64,000 bases of DNA from Anagrus nilaparvatae (GCA_022575985.1 JAKSXM010000246.1:12356001-12420000); one strand, 5' to 3'. Shown: positions 23,060 through 35,114, counted from the stretch's first letter. Made by a program: numbers and translations. Notes: generated by a model not told the origin, from the letters alone.

Positions 23060-24325
23060 GTATTGAGTCCAGCCCTTGCTCATTCCAAAAGAATAAATTA
23101 TAGAGCTGTGAAATGGCGATTTTTATAACTTTAGGTCCGGCTTAAATTGAAAATAAGTAAAAATTTTGAACTAATACAAATTTTTAATAAAAACTAATAC
23201 AAATTTTTTTCTCGTATTTTTATAGCAATTACAAAGTGAACGTCTCAAACTTATGTTATTCATAAATAAATAATATGTACAAATAATAATTGAAAAAAAG
23301 TTTATTTTTGATTTTACTTTAAAATAAAATATAGATGATATTAGTAAGATTATACATTTTAGCTTGTATTAAAGAATTTTGTGATCATACATAAAAAAAA
23401 GAAATTAATAATTTTAACAAAAATTTGAAATATTACAAAAATAAAAAATAAAATGAAATCTTGTAGGTTTTTGCTGCTAATTTTTAATAATTAAAGGTAA
23501 TAAATAATCCTATACTTTGCATATTATTCTGAAAATACGTAGTCTCCAAAGCAGGCATCACGGAAAGTAATATCATACTCCTCATAATAATGATCCTGAT
23601 AATAATAATAAGAATCATATAATATTTTTAAACGATTTTTCTTTTTACTTTCGGCTTTTTATTCTTTATTAATTTTTTCTATAAATGCTATAGATAAATT
23701 TTCACAACTTTCAGCATTAATCTCTATTAGCTGGGGTGATTTTGTTACTATAGCATTTAACTCTTCTTCTGTAATGCTAGTATTTGAAACATCTAAATGA
23801 GTTAACTGTGGTATTAAGCATAGATTTTCTATTACAGTTTCTGTAATATTGCACCCACAAATACCTGCTTTTTTAAGGCTTCACATTTTCTTAGTGATGT
23901 TAGCATATTTTCCATATTATATTCTTTATGTAATACATTACTTTCAATAGAAATCTTAAAATTTTCAAGATTACTCATATGGCCAAAATATTCTTCGCCA
24001 GCATTAGTTAATAAATAATTTGAAACTTGCAAATCCAATTTCCTTTAAATTTTGACATTGAGTTAATTCTTTTATAAAATCATCTGTGAGCCGATCAATA
24101 TTGTATTGAAGAACATTTAATTTTTGAAGATTTTTAAAATCATAATTAATTGGAGAGTCAAATAAATCGATTTTTAGTATTTCTATAAAATGAGTTGGTA
24201 AACTTTTTAAGAGAAATTCATCAAATCGGATATTGCCTTTTATTTAACCTAAAGTTATAAAAATCGCCGTTTCACAGCTCCAATTTTCTTTTGGAGTGGG
24301 GAAGGGTCAGACTCAATATTATCAC
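23060..24325. repeat. Inverted repeats enclosing an LRR pseudogene
   Basis: An ~80-bp segment at 23064-23145 (TATTGAGTCCAGCCCTTGC, TCCAAAAGAAT, GAGCTGTGAAATGGCG, ATTTTTATAACTTTAGG) is repeated inverted at 24247-24325. Everything between is AT-rich apart from the LRR remnant. Confidence 0.65.
23663..24245 (-). pseudogene. F-box/LRR family fragment with two frameshifts
   Basis: On the minus strand, NIRFDEFLLKSLPTHFIEI, NLQKLNVLQYNID and FIKELTQCQNLKEIGFA read openly. The frame must then shift near 24025 to continue DLQVSNYLLTNAGEEYFG...MLTSLRKCEALKK, and shift again near 23885 for GICGCNITETVIENLCLIP..LTHLDVSNTSITEEELNAI, ending INKE-stop at ~23663. The LRR pattern (L..L.V.NTSIT) matches the C-terminal half of the gene at 20854-22394. 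There is no F-box or start codon. A dead paralogue fragment. Confidence 0.7.
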
Positions 24326-24354
24326 AGAAAATATTTTATCTATTCATGTTTCTA

Positions 24355-24701
24355 CACTGAAAAAAATTCCGCTTGCGGCATACGAAAAATTCGTTAATGC
24401 CAAACGAAATTCCACTGGTGGCAAGCGGATTTTTTTTTTCTTCTCAAACGATTGCAAATGACTTTTTGTATGAATAATTAAAACATTTTTTTTCTATTCT
24501 TTTTTAAAATAATTTCTCATGTCTAATTATATCGATACAAACATATCCCAAAAAAGTTGAAAAACATTTTACTTTTAATTATCTTTACGTTTTAAGTAAT
24601 TAGCAATCGTTTTACGAGATAAAAAAAATCCACTAGCTACAAGCGGAATTTTGCTTGCGGCAAGCGGAAATCCGCTAGAGGATTTTTTTTAAAATGTAGT
24701 G
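24355..24701. mobile_element. MITE with repeated GCTTGCGGCAAGCGG-type motifs, copy 1
   Basis: The ends are CACTGAAAAAAATTCCGC and the inverse of CACTACATTTTAAAAAAAAT. Just inside both ends are multiple CCGCTTGC / GCAAGCGG words and an inverted AAACGATTGCAAA / TAGCAATCGTTT pair. A related but more decayed copy is at 48069-48360. The CACTGA end resembles the TA-flanked element at 6480, but a TA duplication is not clean here. Confidence 0.6.
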
Positions 24702-24934
24702 TTACTTAAGGAGTTAGGAGGGTAAATAAAAATGATGACAGAACTGAATGAAACTGGAAAATTATTAAATTTAAACATTTTTAAAGTTGAATAGAACTTG
24801 GTTTTACCTTTGTTACCACATTAATTTTCATTTTATTGCAAATAAAAAATAGGCAGTTTAACATTGCTCTTATGGAAATTCATATTTGCAGCTTACAAAA
24901 AGTATGATAGTGATGACACAGGGAGATGAAACTA

Positions 24935-26612
24935 CACGGGTCCCCTGAATGAGCGCCAACCTGAGATGCGCTGCGGTGTCAAGATTTCAAAGAAATTTCT
25001 TTTAATATACACTTACCTGAACTAGAAAAAGTGAATTTTGAAATAATCGCCCGGGCGCTTTTTGAAAAAAGCTCAAAATTGAGCTTTTCTAAGCTGCTCA
25101 TTTTTTTTATTATCCCACCCCTTCTAGATATGCTCAAAAATTATGAGAAAAGAGTGACTTAAGTAAAATTTCCTCAGGAATTCGGTCCTGTCATTAGTTT
25201 TCCAAAGTTTTCCTTGGAAAACCCGGAAAATGGAAAAATTCAATTTTTATTTTTAATGTGCTGTAAATAAAAAACCGAATCATATTTTTTCTTCAAAATT
25301 TGGGAGGAGACTTGTTTATAAATATATTTTTTGGTGCAGTTCCTCACTCGATGTTATCGGCCATCTTTAACCTCCAAATAACGTAAATTACACGAATTTT
25401 GATCGATTTTTCACATTCTTTTGCAGTTTTATTGGATTTTCAGGCATTTGGTGACCTTATATACCTAAAATAAGGTCGAATTCAGACTTTCAGGGAACTT
25501 TTAAAAAAGCCCTAGATATATTATAGTATATTAAGTATCAAGGGCGTAAAAGTTTCGGCGAAGCCGGGCACGAGTGATATGTGTTCACGCTCGTGTCTAA
25601 AGTATTTCGCCCATGGTGCTTACACAATTTTTTGCCAACCTAGGCGTAGAACGAGTTCAGAAAATTCTTTACACACGAGTTTTACGCCCAGGAGGGCAAA
25701 AAAATTAATTTTATTTTTAAATACCCTGGTTTGCAAAATTTTAAAAATAACAATAATTTAAAATAATAAAAAAAAATAAATAAAAAAACTAATTTAATTT
25801 TATGCTTAAATTTTATTTTATAATTCTATATTTAAAATATATTACTTATATATCATTTGCCTGTGAATCCGAATTCGACCTTATTTTGGGTATATAAAGT
25901 TGTATATATAGAACGAAAATAAAAAAAAAGAGTTTAAAAAGTGAAAAAATTGAGAAAAATAAAAAACATTATATTATTGATATATTTGAAAATTTGCAAA
26001 CCAGGGTATTTAAAAATAAAATTATTTTTAATATATCTAGGGCAATTGTAAAAGTTCCCTGGGAATCTGAATTCGACCTTATTTTAGGTATATGAGGTCA
26101 CCAAATGCTTGAAAATCAAATAAAACTGCAAAAGAATGAGAAAAATCGATCAAAATTCGTGTAATTTACGTTATTTGGAGGTTAAAGATGACCAATAACA
26201 TCGAGTGAGGAATGGCATCAAAAAATATATTTATAAACAAGTCTCCTCCCAAATTTTGAAGAAAAAATATGATTCGGTTTTTTATTTACAGCACTTTATA
26301 AAAAGTGAATTTTTCCATTTTCCGGGTTTTCCAGGGATAATTTTGGAAAACTAATGGCAGGACCGAATTCCTGAGGAAATTTTACTAAAGTCACTCTTTT
26401 CTCATAATTTTTGAGCATATCTAGAAGGGGTGGGATAATAAAGAAGAATGGGCAGCTTAGAAAAGCTCAATTTTGAGCTTTTTTCAAAAAGCGCCCGGGC
26501 GATTATTTCAAAATTCACTTTTTCTAGTTCAGATAAGTGTATATTAAAAGAATTCTTTGAAATTTCGACACCGCAGCGCATCTCAGGTTGGCGCTCATTC
26601 AGGGGACCCGTG
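24935..26612. mobile_element. Foldback element, ~580-bp arms, ACTA target duplication
   Basis: It starts CACGGGTCCCCTGAATGAGC and ends with the exact complement. It is flanked by ACTA on both sides (24931-24934, 26613-26616). The arms (24935-~25525 and ~26025-26612) match along their length, including GCGCTGCGGTGTC, AATCGCCCGGGCGCTTTTTG and CTTCTAGATATGCTC. The ~500-bp centre holds the compound hairpin 25528-25705 and an inverted ACCCTGGTTTGCAAA / TTTGCAAACCAGGGT pair. No transposase frame. Confidence 0.75.
25528..25705. repeat. Compound hairpin element, copy 2
   Basis: Second copy of the 7340-7550 element: AAGTATCAAGGGCGTAAAAG ... TTCGCCCATGGTGCTTA, then TTTTTTGCC ... AGGGCAAAAAAATTA. The short frame across it is not a gene. 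Confidence 0.6.
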
Positions 26613-27949
26613 ACTAATTAAATATCATAAATAAATTGTCAAAGATTATATTTCCAATTTATTTTATCTAGGTTACCACATTCAATCATTAATTATTTGC
26701 GCGGTAAAAACCAAGTTTTAGTAAGTAACATAACCTAAAATAATAATGTTTTTTCATAATTTATAAAATTAAAATAACTTTTTTTTGCAATAATATTACA
26801 TATATACACATTTTTAAATATTTTTACGACTAATTTTAATTTAAACTGCAAATTATAAAAAAAAAAATAGCGTCGGTAATGTGGATATTGACACAAATTT
26901 TCTATTTACCCTCCTAACTCCTTAAGTTTCTAGAATTAAACTTTTAAACAAAACTGTGGTCTTCACATTCATAAAAAAATTCACTCTGGTCTAAAGGAAT
27001 TTAATTGTAAACATTGCAACAAACAATTTTTTCATAGAAATAATTTGGTACAACACCTCCGAGTTCACACTGGTTAAAGGCCTTACCAGTGTTTGCAATG
27101 TAATAAATCTTTTACTGGAACAAATATTCTTCGACGTCATGAAAAACTTCACTCAGGATTAAAGAAATTTAATTGCGAACATTGCAAAAAGCAATTTATT
27201 TAGACAACTGATTTGATTCAACATTTTCGAATTCCCACTGGCGAATCACCTTACGAAAGTCAAAAGTTTAATAATCAGGAATTTACTTTTAAACCGAAGA
27301 AAGCAGTACCAAAAAGAGACTGCATTAAAAAATCTAAAATGGAATTATACAAGCTAAAATTAAATGAAGATGCTAAAGGTGATGATAAAAATTTAAAAGC
27401 AAGTAAGTCGTAAAAATATATTTCCTATAATATAGTAAATGATAAATTAATAACTAAAATAATGTTTACTATTTATAGAACTAGAAACAACTGCGCTTCG
27501 CGCAGAGAATGACTGCCTTTTATTCATTATCAAACAATTATTTATTAAAAATATTTTAAATTGTTATTTGAAAAGAGATAAAATATTGTAAATGATAAAT
27601 TCTAATTTAATAAATGACCCTAATTTTTTGCGGTGACATTTAATTATTATGTTCAATAATTTCATTTGCTTAGTAAAAAGTATAAAACTAATTAATTTTT
27701 GTCCAAAAAGTAAGTTATAATTGTTTGAAATTGGATTCGTTTAAATGAACTTTTGCACACAAAAAAACAAATTTAATCGTTTAAACCATTTGAACTAAAA
27801 ATTGCTATGGAAACTTATCATTAGTTGTACTTTTGGGAAAAAATAGTTTGAACCCATTTCTGAGACCCTTCATTTCAACTTGGGCCCAATTGGCGTAGAA
27901 TCCCTCATATAGTTGTTTTTAATTTATTTTTTTGTTATTTATATTTAAA

Positions 27950-28260
27950 AACTTACAACTGGTTTGTGTTCTCACACAACCAACGATCATGGAACATGTT
28001 CTTTTATAACAGTCTTAACGTATACTCCTAATTTTTATAAGTCCTGAAACAAAAATTACAATAAATCCCGAAATATAAATAATCCTACATCCATAAACCT
28101 AAAGTATTCTTAGGTCTTGTTCTTATCAGAGCCTGATCAGGCCCTGACTCCCACTTCAAATTATTCTAAGTCCCTAAATCGAAAATATTCTAAGTCCATT
28201 TCACCCCTCTCCCTAAAAACATCAATATTTCGACCCCTCCTGCCGAGCCGGACTTTTTCA
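27950..28260. repeat. Dispersed repeat, copy 1 (copy 2 at 61905-62240)
   Basis: Shared blocks include CACACAACCAACGATCATGG, AACATGTTC, AAATTACAATAAATCC, CCTGACTCCCACTTCAAATT and TCCCTAAATCGAAAATATTC, followed by a C-rich run (CCCCTCTCCCTAAAAAC). No ORF. Confidence 0.7.
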
Positions 28261-28261
28261 A

Positions 28262-29780
28262 ATACTTCATCCAATGAACATGTTCCATGTTAATAAATTA
28301 ATGTGATAAAAGTGTATAAGAGTAGTTAATTAGTATATATTCAGAAAAAATAGCTTTCTCCAGTAAATAAAATTTACTTGATCACAGTGATCAGAGAAGT
28401 CTGTTAAAGATAATTAATTTTTATTCTAAGAATTTTAATATTCTCACCAAAAAAATAGTCATTTTTACTCTTTAATTTTAGCTAGTTATATGTATCTTCA
28501 AAGCTACATTTACTTATTTTATCATTCATGAAACTGCCTTTCTGCTTTTACCCTAGAGGTGTTTTTAAACCACCAAATTTTAGTCTTAGTTCAAAAACCT
28601 ATTTTTATTCATTTAGCTTTCATGAATCTCTTAAACAATCACAAATTTTTTTTCCATTGCCTAACCATTATTTTCGGTATAAAACACAGGGTTCAGATCT
28701 AATTTTACAACCGAAAATCCATTTAGGTCTTTTTTCTTTCCACAATTTATCTACATTTTTGTAGGTATAATCTATCTTATCAAATTAGAGATTTACCCCG
28801 AAAATTTTTGAATAAAAATTACTCATACATGCTCAAGTAAAAAATATTCTAAACTGCGAAATAATTTACTGGTTCCTGGAAGGGGTAAACAAATTTTTAT
28901 TAATGATTTGTTTGTATGTAAGTGCATTTTGAGACGCTCAGATGCTAAAAAACCGATTTTTAAAAAAGTCCGTATTGTTTGTATTTTTGGGGATCTTGTT
29001 ACAATTAAAACAAAATTTTAGCCTAAAAAGTACTGAAGCTACCCTTTTTTATTCCTAATTTTTTTTATTAAAGCTTTAGATTCCAAAAATTTTATTATAA
29101 ATCCGATACCTGAAATTTTCAAAATTTTAGTCTTATCATTTTTATAGACAAAAAATACAAAAATAATATCCCTTTCTTTTTCTACGAGAGTTCTAATTTT
29201 AGGAAATTTATTAAAACCATAGAAGTTAAGGTTAAAACATTACAATTTTAAAGCAATTCAGCTATTGAAAGATAAATAATTAATTAATTATATTAATTAT
29301 TTATCTTTCGAGTATCATAACCTATAGTACCAATAACTTGGTGACTTATTAATTATATTTTAAAACGGTTTTTTAAAGTACCCTATAAATAAACATAGTA
29401 CCTAATTTAATTTTTATATTTTATACAAACTATTTTATTTGGTATAATAAATTTAGAAGGATCTGATTTTTTAGTTTTTTTTAATTAACCGCACATTTTT
29501 TGTATAAAAAAAAGTTTTATTATTAAAACATTTAAAAATTATTTTTGGTATTTATACTAAAACATATATGACTAAAAATTTTGAGGTTTTATATTTAAAA
29601 TTTTGTTTTTATCACAATATTTATGCTATAACCTATAACTTCATAAATTTATATAAATAAATTTTCAAATTTCAAATAAAAACATTTGAGCAATTCATTT
29701 TTATTAACCAATCAGGAGTGGTTTTTAGCTATAACAATGTACATAGTTACTGTATCGAAGATATGTACTTTTTAGGATAG
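28262..29780. other. Remainder of copy C intron 1, no gene seen
   Basis: AT-rich. Contains a fragment (28925-28985, CATTTTGAGACGCTCAGATG) resembling the insertion at 2290-2950 and a palindromic AATTAATTAATT stretch at 29275-29305. The frame at 28528-28764 has no recognisable domain and no codon pattern I would trust. Confidence 0.4.
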
Positions 29781-30924
29781 GATTAGCAGAAATCGTAGAT
29801 GTTAAGCTTCTCGATGATATTGATATTAAAGAAGAAAAATATTGTCGTCCAGACTTGACTGAAATTAATTTTGTTGAATTAGAAATGACTGACGGAGAAA
29901 AGATACAGGATAAAAGTTTGAGTAAAACTTACGATTGTAATAATTGTAGAAAATCTTTTAGTCTTAAGATTTCTTTAATTGATCACCTTAAAACGCACAC
30001 AGAAAAAATTAAATCAAGTAATTTTACTAAAATGCAAGTAAGCAAGAAAAACATTGACAAAAAATTAGTTCGTCAGGTTTCTTCTAGTGAACAGAAAAAA
30101 GAATCATATTTAAAAATAGATAATAATTCTGGAGATGATCTAATGTTTGAGGAGAGTACAAGGACTAGAGATGCAGAATTGACTAAAAATGAAACAAACT
30201 CAAAAACAAGTAAGTAAAGCAAATATTTAATTGAATATCAATGTTGAGCTAATTGCGAATCGGGCAGGGGGCTATAGCGACGAAATTCAGCTATTCAGAA
30301 TAGCAGAAAAACTATTCAAAAAATTTTTTTTGTGGGAAACTGTTGGAAATGGGTTGAAATGTACTTATTTCAGTCTGAATCGTTCTGAATAGCTCTGAAT
30401 AGTTCTGAATAGTTCTGAAACCGAAAAAAAATTTTTTTTCTTAAATTGTTCAAAATGGCTGGAAACGCAAAGAAAAGTTTATAAGAAGGTCTGAATCAGT
30501 CTGAATCAGTCTGAATCACTCTGAATCATAGTTTTTTTTTTAATTTTTACTAGAAAATCGTAAATTTTGCATAAAAACTTCTGTGAATAATTTCTCGGAC
30601 AAATATTTTTAAAGATCAAGCTTATCTGAATAACTTTTCGGACAAATATTATTAATTATCTGAGTCACTCTGAATCAATCTGAAATGCATTTTTGTTTGT
30701 TGAGAGTCGTTCAAATAGTATTAAAATTTCTAAAACTCCCTTAAAATCGTAGAAAATCTGAGAAAAAATATTTTATTAAAAGATCTTTATAACTCTGAAT
30801 TAAAATAAAGCACTCTATTATTTGTAAGTAAAAGCTGGGAATTGTTTTAAATGGCTAAAAATGTTAGGTAAAATATTTCTAAAGATCTAAATCACTCAGC
30901 ATCAAACTGAATCACTCTGGACAT

Positions 30925-31320
30925 AATAAAGTAACGACACGTTAAACCTTACACTAGTGTAACTTAAGGACATAGGTTATGATAAAAAAACGACACGTCA
31001 AGCCTTACACTAGCGTGACCTAAGGAAGTATGCTGTAATAAATTAACGACACGTCAAGCCTTACACTAGTGTAACCAAAGAACGTAGGCTATGATAAAAA
31101 AACGAAAAAACAAGCATTAAACTAGTACAACCTAAGGAAGTAGGCTACAATAAAATAATGACACGTCAAGCCTAACACTAACATAACTTAAGGAAGTAGG
31201 CTATAATAAAACAACGACACGTCAAGCCTGACACTAACATAACCTAAGGAAAAAGGATATAATAAAAAAACTACACGTCAAGCCTTACACTAGCGTAACC
31301 TAAGAAAGTAGACTAAAATG
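30925..31320 (+). repeat. ~57-bp tandem array, left side of the hAT-like element
   Basis: About seven units of AACGACACGTCAAGCC / TTACACTAGTGTAA / CCTAAGGAAGTAGGC / TATAATAAAA. The second block is a perfect 14-bp palindrome in its consensus form. Units differ by point changes. Confidence 0.85.
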
Positions 31321-31449
31321 AAAAAATGATTCTATTCAGTATTCTATAAGAAAAAATCAACACCTCAATCAATATAGAAAAATCAGTTTTGATAGATTTT
31401 TTGGATCTGAAAATTAATGATTTGAAAATTTTTGTTTTCAAATTTTATG

Positions 31450-32070
31450 TTGTGTTGGTGTAGGGCTTGACTTTTCGCTTTTTTATTCTTGTCTACTTCC
31501 TTAGGTTGCGCTATTGTAATGCTTAACGTGTCGTTTTTTTATTATAGACTACTTCGTTAGGTCACGCTAGTGTCAGGCTTGACGTCTCGTTTTTTATTAT
31601 TGTCTACTTCCTTAGTTTATTTTAGTGTAAGGCTTGACGTGTCGTTACTTTATTATATCCTTTTTCCTTAGGTTATGTTAGTGTAAGGCTTGACGTGTCA
31701 TTGTTTTATTGTAGCCTACTTCCTAAGGTTACGCTAGTGTAAGGCTTGACGTGTCATTTTTTATTGTAGTCTATTTCCTTAGGCTATGCTAGTGTAAGGC
31801 TTGACGTGTCGTTTTTTATTTTAGCCTACTCCTTTAGGTTGCGCTATTGTAATGCTTAACGTGTCGTTGATTTTATTATAGCCTACTTCCTTAGTTTACG
31901 CTAGCTAGTGTAAGTCTTAACGCGTTGTTTTTCTTATTACTCATATTATAGGCCATTTCCTTAGGTTATAAACGTATACGTTAGTTTAATGCTTGGCGTG
32001 TCGTTATTTTATTATAGCCTACATCCTTAGGTTATTTTAGTGTAAAGCTTGTCGTGTCGTTTTTTTATAT
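31450..32070 (-). repeat. ~57-bp tandem array, right side, inverted
   Basis: About ten inverted units (GCCTACTTCCTTAGGTTA, CGCTAGTGTAAGGCTTGACG, TGTCGTTTTTTATT). It is longer and more variable than the left array, so the two sides have expanded independently. Confidence 0.85.
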
Positions 32071-33474
32071 TGTGGGTGATTGGTCCAAATAAACTGTTAG
32101 AAGTTTCGAAAAATTCCATATTGTGGATAAACGCAACATTTTATGTGTTAATTAACCAGGAAATTATAAATATTTAATATAAATCCACACAAAACTGCTA
32201 TAATCAGTCTGGCAAGTTGGTTTTTTAAACCAGTGTAACAGGGGGTTTAAATGTGGGTGTAAGGCTTTTGTTATAGTTTTTTAGCCTTTTCACTAAAAAT
32301 CTCCTCTTCTTAAAAATGAAATGGATTTTTTGTTTTTTACAGTTAATTTTAATTTATTCGTAGTGATTAATATTTATTTATAACTCAAGTGATATAAAAT
32401 CACTTAATTTCTGGAAATTCGTGTATAATACTCACGTCATTCCACAAAAAAAATTTTTTCAGAGTGGTCCAGAGTGATTCAGTTTGATGCTGAGTGATTT
32501 AGATCTTTAAAAATATTTTACCTTACATTTTCAGCCATTTAAAACAATTCCCAGAAATTTGCCTGCAAATATAACGATTTCTCACAAATAACAGAGTGCT
32601 TTATATTAATTCAGAGTGATAAAGATCTTTTAATAAAATATTTTTTCTGAGATTTTCTACGATTTTAAGGGACTAAAATTCCCTTTATACAATTTGATAC
32701 AATTTGAACGACTCTCAACAAACAAAAATGCATTTCAGATTGATTCAGATCATTAAAAATATTTGTCCGAGAAGTTATTCAGAGAAGTTTTTATGCAAAA
32801 TTTACGATTTTCTAGTAAAAATTAAAAAAAAAACTATGATTCAGAGTGATTCAGACTGATTCAGACCTTCTTATAAACTTTTCTTTGCGTTTCCAGCCAT
32901 TTTGAACAATTTAAGAAAAAAATTTTTTTTTTCGGTTTCAGAACTATTCAGAACTATTCAGAGCTATTCAGACTGAAATAAGTACATTTCAACCCATTTC
33001 CCACAGTTTCCCACAAAAAAATTTTTTGAATAGTTTTTCTGCTATTCTGAATAGCTGAATTTCGTCGTCAGCCCCCTGGAATCGGGTACTAATTGCGCAT
33101 AATTGTTTTATGTTATCCAGAAGCAGCAAAATCTGCAGAAGAAGTTGATATTGTTTACGAAAATGTGGTCAAGATCAAAGAGGAAAAGTATTGTGGTCCA
33201 GACTTGCTTGGAATAAGTTTTGGAGACTTTGGACTGACTGATGAATAAAATATAGCTGCTCTAGTGGAAGAATTGATAAGAAAGAAGCGGCCAAATAAAT
33301 CCAATGATAAGTTGGAAAAATTGAAAAACGATTTTAAGTATTATTTAACGAATTTTTTAGAATCATAAAAAATTTATGTAAAATATTTTTAGTTTTAAAA
33401 TAGATAGTTTTAAAATAATCTAAAAAAAATGTACTGGGTTATTACCTTACCTTGCAACGTACTTACAAGGGAAG

Positions 33475-33715
33475 ACCGCTTTCTTTGGGAAACCAAATTA
33501 CAAAATATAGTTATGGATGATTTTAAAATATTGAAAACGCACCCCCAATACTCTCTTTGTATTCCAATGGGAATTTAGGCTTAGAAACGCTGGGCTCAAT
33601 GTTATTAAATAGATTTTTTGGAAATTTTTAATATAATGCTCAAACTTTTTAAGTTAACCAAATCACTTCTGGTTTGTAATATTTTTTTGATGTCACCTTT
33701 CATTCAAGCCTCGCA
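33475..33715. repeat. Left arm of the duplicon foldback in copy C
   Basis: TTTCTTTGGGAAACCAAATT...GTATTCCAATGGGAATTTAGG...GGCTCAATGTTATTAAATAG matches the left arms after A, B and D. The similarity stops at TGTCACCTTTCATTCAAG, so the right arm is lost or replaced. Confidence 0.65.
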
Positions 33716-34580
33716 CAGTGTGCCGAATCAATCAAAAATCTGCTGACTCCGTAGAATTTTATTTTTTCACCCATTTATTTTCTTAAATCATTCTTATACT
33801 ATTTCAGATCCACTTTAGTGAAACGTATGTATTTTTAGCCACCGAAATTGATTTTGAAGGTTTCATCCATTTTCGTATGGCCAGTTTTGAGTAATGAACG
33901 CTATATCATAAAAAATCGGCAAAAAATGAGCAAAGTTGGTAAAATCTTGGGAACGATTGATAATTGAGCCTATTTTTGGCACCCCAGTAAGGTTTTCGGG
34001 GTCACTGATCACGATTTTGAAGACAGATTTTTAAAAATATCAAATTGGTGGACTCAAAATGTCGTATTTTTAATCTCAGAAACGGCAATTTATGCTGTTT
34101 TAAGCAGATTTACGTTGTCTTATTGGCAAACATTTTTTATGTTTTTGGCCTTTTTCAATAAAATTTTGGTCTAAATTTCTTGTTTTATAACCTATTTTTG
34201 ATACCTCAAAAAAAAAATCAGTGAAATAAGCTAAAGGAAGGAAGGAAAAGCTTGAGATCAAAAAATAATATTTCTTAAATACTAAGTATTAATATTGTTT
34301 CTAACCAGGAAAAATCTGAGCAAATCTAGTTATTTCAAGTATATAATTTATAACTTTTCCCGAATTTAAATTTTTCTTTTAAATTTCTAAAAAATAGCTC
34401 AATATAATAAAAAATAAAAAAATGACCTATCATTAAACCTATTATTTAAAAATTTTATTAAAGCACTTAAATATTACATAAGAGATAATTAATAAATTAT
34501 ATTTTAACTAAATTAGAAAATTAAGTCTGTTTTTTACGTTATTTAACTAAAAATTAAAAAATAAATTATTTATTTAACAT
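33716..34580. other. Unassigned repeat-like stretch, no gene seen
   Basis: Moderately complex sequence (CGGCAAAAAATGAGCAAAG, GGGGTCACTGATCACG) reminiscent of the 55.8-56.4 kb tandem region but without a clear period. No coding frame. Confidence 0.35.
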
Positions 34581-34865
34581 TTAAACTATGCTTTGACACG
34601 TAAAACAAAAGTAAAAAAATTGTTTACGTCTCAAAATGATAAAAAAAAAGTAAACTTTTATTTAGTTAATTAATTTTATCAGTGTAGGTAATTTTGTTTT
34701 ACAAATAATATACACTGTAAAAAATCATTGCGTTATGATTTAGGATTAGAGTAATTTTATAATTTACAAATTATAAATGAACTTAATAATTTGTAAATTA
34801 TATTACGTTACAACTATATTATTTTACATTTTTTAAATTTGGCATTAGATTTACCAATTTAATAC

Positions 34866-35114
34866 AGGCGCCAACCATACTAATCACGCCCAAAAATTAA
34901 ATTTTTTTTCCGATGATAAAAATAAGTGGTATTTATGTTGTTCTAAGTATTGCAAAATTGGTCAATAATTTGTTAATAAAAAAAAATTGACCACGAAATT
35001 CGCAAAATGGACACCGGATTTATGTTCAGCGGGTCGTAAAACGTAAATACCATCTATTTTTATCCTCGGAAAAAAAAATTTAATTTTTGGGCGTGATTAG
35101 TATGGCTGGCGCCT
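34866..35114. mobile_element. Near-palindromic MITE, copy 2
   Basis: Begins AGGCGCCAACCATACTAATC and ends GATTAGTATGGCTGGCGCCT, 249 bp, foldback throughout; shorter in the middle than copy 1 at 10281. It interrupts the 5' flank of duplicon D that matches 2170-3060. Confidence 0.78.

Larger units (their letters stand above)
24710..26921. mobile_element. TTAA-flanked TIR element carrying a nested foldback
   Basis: The ends are perfectly inverted over 19 bp (GGAGTTAGGAGGGTAAATA at 24710 and its complement ending at 26921) and flanked by TTAA (24706-24709, 26922-26925). The remaining internal sequence, apart from the nested element at 24935-26612, is ~530 bp with no ORF. The TTAA flank suggests piggyBac-like mobilisation, though the terminal GG is not typical of that group. 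Confidence 0.65.
30265..33078. mobile_element. hAT-like foldback element with 8-bp target duplication
   Basis: It begins CAGGGGGCTATAGCGACG and ends with the inverse of CAGGGGGCTGACGACG. The host octamer GAATCGGG is directly repeated outside (30257-30264, 33079-33086). An 8-bp duplication with CAGGG-type ends is the hAT signature. The outer arms (30265-~30920, ~32455-33078) are rich in (C)TGAAT(A/C)GTT words. The centre consists of two opposed arrays of a ~57-bp unit. It is 2814 bp with no transposase, so it would depend on one supplied elsewhere. It sits in intron 2 of copy C. Confidence 0.85.
26935..33368 (+). pseudogene. C2H2 zinc-finger gene copy C (5'-truncated, several stops)
   Basis: Exon 1 survives only as 26935-27402. 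Fingers such as FNCKHCNKQFFHRNNLVQHL and YQCLQCNKSFTGTNILRRH are interrupted in frame by TAA at 27075 and TAG at 27201, then the conserved tail follows to a CAA/GTAAGT donor. Exon 2 (29787-30209) is open and encodes AEIVDVKLLDDIDIKEEKYC, the lone finger YDCNNCRKSF...HLKTH and the linker, so it is better preserved than exon 1. Exon 3 (33121-33368) has GAA changed to TAA at 33246. Intron 1 has grown to 2.4 kb with repeats, and intron 2 holds a 2.8-kb hAT-like foldback. Splice sites are intact. Confidence 0.8.

Noticed and set aside
27475..27520. Hairpin CTGCGCTTCGCGCAG as a possible RNA gene
   Set aside because: Short isolated stem without cloverleaf or other conserved RNA elements.
30925..32070. 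CRISPR-like repeat arrays
   Set aside because: Repeats are contiguous without unique spacers, occur in opposed arrays inside a transposon, and the genome is eukaryotic.
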